Assembly: GCA_036279015.1 (NCBI GenBank)
Contig: DASUJY010000090.1
Location: 1-59,768, forward strand
Direction: 5' to 3'
Length of the DNA stretch: 59,768 nucleotides
From: DATEOR01 sp036279015
GTDB lineage: Bacteria > Actinomycetota > Thermoleophilia > Gaiellales > Gaiellaceae
Shown: positions 56,140-59,768 of the stretch, piece by piece
Numbering within the stretch: the stretch's first letter is position 1
Layout: each line of letters begins with the position of its first letter
Made by a program: the position numbers and the translations under genes
The notes under the pieces: generated by a model
What the model was told of the DNA's origin: nothing
Seen by the model: the letters and a program-made list of their open reading frames with translations, nothing else
Database searches by the model: none

Positions 56140-57008
56140 TAACGGGACCGCAGGAGGGGGCGCGTGAGGCACGTGGGGCCGCCGTCGCCCTTGCGGGAGA
56201 TCTCCTCGCCCCGGTAGACGCGGACTTCGACGCCGACCGCCTCCATGCGCCCCCGCGTCTCGTCGTTGCCCTCGAGGGCCAGGGCGACCCGCGGCGCGAG
56301 CGCCAGCACGTTCGGCCCCATTGTCTCGAACTCCTCGTCCGGCACCTCGACGAGCTCGACACTGCGGTCGCGGAGGAGCTCCACGAGCCGGACCGGCATC
56401 AGCGGCAAGTAGACGACCGCGAGGTCGACGTCGAGCGGCGAGAGGAAGGACATGAGGTGGAGGACCTCGCCGGCCCCGCGGTGATGCGCCAGGTCGAACT
56501 CCACGACCTCGACGCCGGGCAGGAGCTCGCGGAGAGCCTGAACGCCCGGCTCGTTCGTCCGGTAGCTCCGGCCGACGAGAAGCGTGCGCTCCTCGAGCCA
56601 GACGGTGTCGCCGCCCTCGGCTGTGGCGGGATACCGGAGCCGGCCCGCGACCGGGACGCCCGCCTCGAGGAAGTCGACCGCCATCTCCTCCGGCTCCCTG
56701 CGCCGGCCCTCCTTCCCGGGCATGAGGAGGACGGCGCCGTCAGCCGCCACGATCGCCGGGTCGTAGGCGTAGATCGAGTCCGGATTCGAAGCGCCGCCGG
56801 TCTGCCCGAGAACGACCTCGGCGCCCGCCTCGGCGAGCAGCGCGCGAAACGCCTCGTGCTCGCGCTCCAGGCTCACGGGGTCGGGCTCGGCGCGCCAGCC
56901 GTATGCCCGCCAGGCGGCCCAGGCCCCGGGAGCCGGCGGCTTGACGAGGACGCGCTCGAGCCGGCCGGTCATGCTCTGACACCCGAACGTGCGCGGGGTA
57001 ACCTCCAT
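56139..57008 (-). CDS. dimethylarginine dimethylaminohydrolase (DDAH)/arginine deiminase-like hydrolase
   Basis: The 289-residue guanidino-group-modifying enzyme starts PRTFGCQSMTGRLERVLV, the usual DDAH opening. It has ATAEGGDTVWLEE, the His-containing segment HHRGAGEVLHLMSFLSP, and the C-terminal nucleophile in GGPTCLTRPLLR. It may release dimethylamine and citrulline from methylarginines or act as an agmatine/arginine deiminase relative. ATG 57008 lies only 3 bp from the divergent selD GTG, with a TAGTCT box 7 nt upstream inside selD. Confidence 0.9.
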   Translation of the reverse strand: MEVTPRTFGCQSMTGRLERVLVKPPAPGAWAAWRAYGWRAEPDPVSLEREHEAFRALLAEAGAEVVLGQTGGASNPDSIYAYDPAIVAADGAVLLMPGKEGRRREPEEMAVDFLEAGVPVAGRLRYPATAEGGDTVWLEERTLLVGRSYRTNEPGVQALRELLPGVEVVEFDLAHHRGAGEVLHLMSFLSPLDVDLAVVYLPLMPVRLVELLRDRSVELVEVPDEEFETMGPNVLALAPRVALALEGNDETRGRMEAVGVEVRVYRGEEISRKGDGGPTCLTRPLLRSR

Positions 57009-57011
57009 CGG
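56999..57011 (+). promoter_or_regulatory. leaderless -10 box for selD, inside the DDAH gene
   Basis: TAACCT (56999-57004) is followed by CCATCGG and then GTG 57012. The box lies within the first codons of the DDAH gene. Confidence 0.5.
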
Positions 57012-57021
57012 GTGGAGACTA
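57009..57021 (-). promoter_or_regulatory. leaderless -10 box for DDAH gene, inside selD
   Basis: On the minus strand, TAGTCT (57021-57016) is followed by 7 nt and then ATG 57008. The box lies within the first codons of selD. Confidence 0.5.
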
Positions 57022-58040
57022 CTGCGCGCCTCGCGAGTCTCGAAGCCGGCGGAGGCTGCGCCGCCAAGTACGCGGCCGGACGGCTCGAGGAGCTGCTCGC
57101 CGGCTTCGCGCCGGCCGCCTCCGAGAACCTGCTCGTCGGCCTCTCACCGGCCGACGACGCCGCCGTCTACCGGCTGGACGACGAGCGGGCGCTCATCTTC
57201 ACGACCGACTTCTTTCCCGCGATGGTGGACGATCCCGCCCTCTTCGGCGCGATCGCGGCGGTCAACGCGCTGAACGACGTCTTCGCGATGGGCGGCAAGC
57301 CGCTCCTGGCGCTCTCGATCGCCGCCTTCCCGGAGGAGCTGCCCGTCGAAGCCGTCCGGGCGGTCTTCGACGCCGCTGCCGCCAAGGTGGAGGAGGCGGG
57401 CGCGATCCTCGCCGGAGGCCACACGATCCGCGTCGACGAGCCGATGTACGGCCTGGCCGTCGTCGGCACCGCTCACCCGGGCGGCCTCTGGCGGAAGAAC
57501 GCCGCGCGCCCCGGGGACGCCCTCTATCTGACCAAGCCGCTCGGCACCGGTCTCGTCCTCACCGGAGCGCGGAAACGGGTGCTCGGATCGGCGGAGCTCG
57601 AGGTCGCCGCCGCCTCCATGACCGAGCTGAACGAGCGCGCGGCCGAGACGCTCCGGCCCTTCGAGCCCTCGGCGGTCACCGACGTGACGGGCTTCGGGCT
57701 CTTCGGCCACGCCCACGAGGTGGCGGAGCGAAGCGGCGTCCGCATTCTCCTCGACGCGACGGCGCTTCCCGCGCTTCCCGGCGCGCTCACCGTCGCGCGC
57801 CGGGGGCTCCGGACCGGGGGTGACTTCCGCAACCGCGAGTTCGTCGCCGGCGCGGTCGAGCTGGACGGACTGCCCGAGGAGCTCGACATGCTCGGCTTCG
57901 ACCCGCAGACGGCCGGCGGGCTCCTCGTCGCGCTCCCGGCCGACCGGGGCTCCGTCCTCGAGGCCGCCTTCGCGGCTTCCGACCTCTTCCTCGCCCGTAT
58001 CGGGAGGGTGGACGAGGGCGCCGGCGTGGCGCTCGCCTGA
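57012..58040 (+). CDS. selD: selenide, water dikinase (selenophosphate synthetase)
   Basis: The 342-residue PurM/AIR-synthetase-like enzyme makes selenophosphate from selenide and ATP. The catalytic loop is EAGGGCAAKYAAG with Cys16 and Lys19, a Cys rather than Sec form. LSPADDAAVYRL, VNALNDVFAMGGKPLLALSI and ILAGGHTIRVDEPMYGLAVV are conserved ATP and metal motifs. Selenocysteine or selenouridine synthesis is therefore expected in this organism; selA, selB and tRNA-Sec are not in the window. GTG 57012 is supported by the -10 spacing. Its TGA is followed directly by the ctaA ATG. Confidence 0.94.
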   Translation: METTARLASLEAGGGCAAKYAAGRLEELLAGFAPAASENLLVGLSPADDAAVYRLDDERALIFTTDFFPAMVDDPALFGAIAAVNALNDVFAMGGKPLLALSIAAFPEELPVEAVRAVFDAAAAKVEEAGAILAGGHTIRVDEPMYGLAVVGTAHPGGLWRKNAARPGDALYLTKPLGTGLVLTGARKRVLGSAELEVAAASMTELNERAAETLRPFEPSAVTDVTGFGLFGHAHEVAERSGVRILLDATALPALPGALTVARRGLRTGGDFRNREFVAGAVELDGLPEELDMLGFDPQTAGGLLVALPADRGSVLEAAFAASDLFLARIGRVDEGAGVALA

Positions 58041-58955
58041 ATGGACGCCGACACGACGCAGCTCGCCCGGCCGCGCTTCGCCGTCTCGGTGCAGACGTTC
58101 GAGCTCCTCTCCTACCTCGCTCTCGGCGCGCTCTTTCTCATCGTCGTCTCGGGAGCGACCGTCCGGCTTACCGACTCGGGGCTCGGCTGTGACAACTGGC
58201 CCCGCTGCGGCTCGTCCTTCCTTCCGGAGAAGGACTTCCACGCGCTCGTCGAGTACGGGAACCGCGGCGTCGGCTTCGTCGTCGGCCTCGTCACCCTCGC
58301 CGCCGCGATCGGTGCGACCAGGGTCGAGCGGCTGCCGCGCTGGCTTCTCTGGACGGCGTGGGCGCTCCCGGTGACCGTGCTGCTCCAGGGGATCCTCGGC
58401 GGGATCACCGTGCTCGTCGAGCTGCATCCCCTGATCGTGATGGCGCACTTCCTGCTCTCCCTGCTCGCCCTCGCGGTCGCGGTCGTCGTCGTCCTCGGGA
58501 TCCGCGACTTCGTCCGAGGAGCAACCAAGCACGCGCCGCTCGCGGCGAACTGGCTCGCGGTCGTCCTCGTCCCGAGCGCGCTCGCGCTCGTCGTCACCGG
58601 GACGCTCGTGACTGCGGCCGGCCCGCACTCGGGCGGCGAGGAGATCGAGCGCTACGGGCTCCTCCCGGACGCGCTCCACATCCACGTCGGCGCGACGGCG
58701 ATCTTCGGCATCGCCTTCCTCGGCATCGTCGCCTCGCTTCTCTGGCACCGGAACGAGGCTCGCGGAGATCTCCTCTTCGCGGGCGCCGTGCTCGGCCTCC
58801 TGCTCGTCCAGATGGCGATCGGGGACATCCAGTGGCGCGAGCACCTGCCGTGGCCGCTCGTCCTCGTCCATGTCACCTTCGCGACGGCGGTCTGGGTAGG
58901 CGTCGTTGGCCTCGCGGCCAGGCTCTTCCTCAGATCGCGGCCGATACTGCCCTAG
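58041..58955 (+). CDS. ctaA: heme A synthase, COX15/CtaA family
   Basis: The 304-residue membrane protein has eight helices. A Cys pair in the first outer loop (GLGCDNWPRCGSSF) and His residues in ELHPLIVMAHFLLS, LHIHVGATAIFG and VLVHVTFATAVW are likely heme ligands. The Glu-x2-His site of the first half reads VEYGNRGVGF, with Asn74 for His, as I recall for other actinobacterial CtaA. It oxidises heme O to heme A for aa3 oxidases. The ATG follows the selD stop without a gap. Confidence 0.9.
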   Translation: MDADTTQLARPRFAVSVQTFELLSYLALGALFLIVVSGATVRLTDSGLGCDNWPRCGSSFLPEKDFHALVEYGNRGVGFVVGLVTLAAAIGATRVERLPRWLLWTAWALPVTVLLQGILGGITVLVELHPLIVMAHFLLSLLALAVAVVVVLGIRDFVRGATKHAPLAANWLAVVLVPSALALVVTGTLVTAAGPHSGGEEIERYGLLPDALHIHVGATAIFGIAFLGIVASLLWHRNEARGDLLFAGAVLGLLLVQMAIGDIQWREHLPWPLVLVHVTFATAVWVGVVGLAARLFLRSRPILP

Positions 58956-58965
58956 ACTTCGTCTC
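58953..58965 (+). promoter_or_regulatory. candidate leaderless -10 box for PAC2 gene
   Basis: TAGACT (58953-58958), whose TAG is the ctaA stop, is followed by 7 nt and then an in-frame ATC at 58966. Confidence 0.35.
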
Positions 58966-59768
58966 ATCGGAAGCCACCTGCGCATCGAGCGGCGCCCGAC
59001 TCTGCGCCGCGCCGTGCTCATCGGGGCGTTTCGCGGCTGGAACGACGGCGCGCAGGGCGCCTCGCTGGCGACGAGCTTCCTGGCCCAGTCCTGGGACGCG
59101 CGCCGCTTCGCGAGCATCGATCCGGAGGAGTTCTACGACTTCCAGGCGACGCGACCGCACGTCGCGCTCGAGGATGGGATCACGCGCCGCATCGACTGGC
59201 CGGACACCGTCTTCTACCACGCTCCCGTCCCCGGCACGGAGCGTGACGCGATCCTGATGCTCGGCGTCGAGCCGAACCTGCGCTGGCGGACCTTCTGCGA
59301 CGAGATCGTCGAGCTCGCCTCCGACCTCGGGGTCGAGCTGGTGGTCACGCTCGGCGCGCTCCTCGCCGACGTGCCGCACACGCGGCCCGCGCCGGTGACC
59401 GTCTCGGCGAGCGACCAGAACCTCGTCGAGGAGCTCGGGCTGGCGGCCTCTCGCTACGAAGGCCCGACGGGCATCGTCGGCGTCCTTCTCGATGCCTGTC
59501 GGCAGGCCGAGCTCTCCTCCGCGAGCCTCTGGGCGGCCGTGCCCCACTACGCCTCGCTGGCCGCGAGCCCGCGTGCGGCCCTCGCCCTCTGCGAGCGGCT
59601 GGCGGGACTCCTCGGCACCGAGTTCGACCTCGGCGACCTCGAGCGCGCCTCGTCCGCTTACGAGCAGCAGGTCAGCGAGGCGGTAGCGACGGACGAGGAG
59701 ACGGAGGCCTACGTCCACGAGCTCGAGGAGCGGCGCGACGCGCTCGGCAACGAGCTCGATGTGCCCTC
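58966..59768 (+). CDS. PAC2 (proteasome assembly chaperone-like) family protein, 3'-truncated
   Basis: The frame runs off the window; about 267 residues are visible. The PAC2 core opens with LRIERRPTLRRAVLIGAF and FRGWNDGAQGASLATSFLA, then IDPEEFYDFQATRPHV, VVTLGALLADVPHTRP and YEGPTGIVGVLLDACR. It is typical of actinobacterial ATP-grasp-associated PAC2 proteins of unknown function. No ATG, GTG or TTG precedes the conserved start. ATC 58966 fits the -10 spacing, CTG 58978 is another option, and GTG 59014 would cut into the first strand. Confidence 0.85.
   Translation, partial: MGSHLRIERRPTLRRAVLIGAFRGWNDGAQGASLATSFLAQSWDARRFASIDPEEFYDFQATRPHVALEDGITRRIDWPDTVFYHAPVPGTERDAILMLGVEPNLRWRTFCDEIVELASDLGVELVVTLGALLADVPHTRPAPVTVSASDQNLVEELGLAASRYEGPTGIVGVLLDACRQAELSSASLWAAVPHYASLAASPRAALALCERLAGLLGTEFDLGDLERASSAYEQQVSEAVATDEETEAYVHELEERRDALGNELDVP

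Noticed and set aside
58250..58280. CtaA with Asn in place of the first-half His ligand (EYGNR)
   Set aside because: As I recall, actinobacterial heme A synthases commonly show this, so it is probably a lineage feature rather than a defect.
57144..59117. 657-residue minus-strand frame opposite selD and ctaA
   Set aside because: Antisense shadow: charged low-complexity sequence, while selD, ctaA and PAC2 are clear on the + strand.
1..59768. CRISPR array, prophage or integrative element
   Set aside because: No regularly spaced repeats, integrase, phage structural genes or attachment-site duplication seen. The only mobile signal is the RAYT/REP set.

Overview
The window is a gene-dense, very G+C-rich chromosomal segment. 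It most resembles an uncultured actinobacterium of the Thermoleophilia (Gaiellales/Solirubrobacterales) type. The reasons are the codon bias, a SigR/RsrA-type thiol-stress pair, PAC2-domain and actinobacterial-type heme A synthase genes, and many start codons lying 6-8 nt behind a TANNNT -10 box (leaderless transcripts). No plasmid, phage, CRISPR, rRNA or tRNA signal was seen. The taxonomic placement is inference.

Region 1 (1-8.3 kb) is a carboxylic-acid/acyl-CoA catabolic cluster: a 5'-truncated nitrilase-family amidase, a dienoyl-CoA-reductase-like flavoenzyme, a hotdog thioesterase, an ADP-forming acyl-CoA synthetase, two crotonases, a D-2-hydroxyacid dehydrogenase and an atypical SDR. Region 2 (8.3-15.2 kb) has a polyamine-type ABC importer (binding protein and two permeases on +, ATPase on -), followed by a HisC-like aminotransferase and a ThDP enzyme. 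Region 3 (15.2-28.3 kb) has hydrolases (CocE/NonD, two amidohydrolases, M20), a Rieske ferredoxin, and a six-gene translationally coupled operon: an LD-carboxypeptidase plus a complete Opp/Dpp peptide importer. Region 4 (28.4-38.6 kb) holds an HtrA protease, a GCS2-type ligase, a CxxC metal-binding protein, sigma/anti-sigma, cell-envelope proteins, M24 and M16 peptidases and a SIS protein. Region 5 (38.6-51 kb) has a five-gene mmsA-osmC-aminotransferase operon, a Mug glycosylase, an S55-like protease, nadE, a class V aminotransferase, an acyl-CoA synthetase and an MFS exporter. Region 6 (51-59.8 kb) holds a TPR-XRE regulator followed by a micropeptide gene with a near-perfect Shine-Dalgarno, a CBS protein, a rhodanese with a palindromic leader, a proline-racemase-family enzyme, a REP-associated tyrosine transposase (RAYT) flanked by its palindromes, a DDAH-family hydrolase, selD, ctaA and a 3'-truncated PAC2 gene.

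Three things stand out. (i) A RAYT/REP system: six related GGGGTC-W-GACCCC palindromes form three pairs. One pair brackets the transposase and the other two bracket about 100 bp of unrelated DNA. All three pairs sit in convergent intergenic gaps, and three copies start on the G of a neighbouring TAG stop codon. (ii) A regulator/peptide pair with the layout of RRNPP quorum-sensing cassettes. (iii) A consistent leaderless-promoter architecture that helps fix start codons, and points to non-canonical CTG/ATC starts for genes that have no ATG/GTG/TTG where the family would start.
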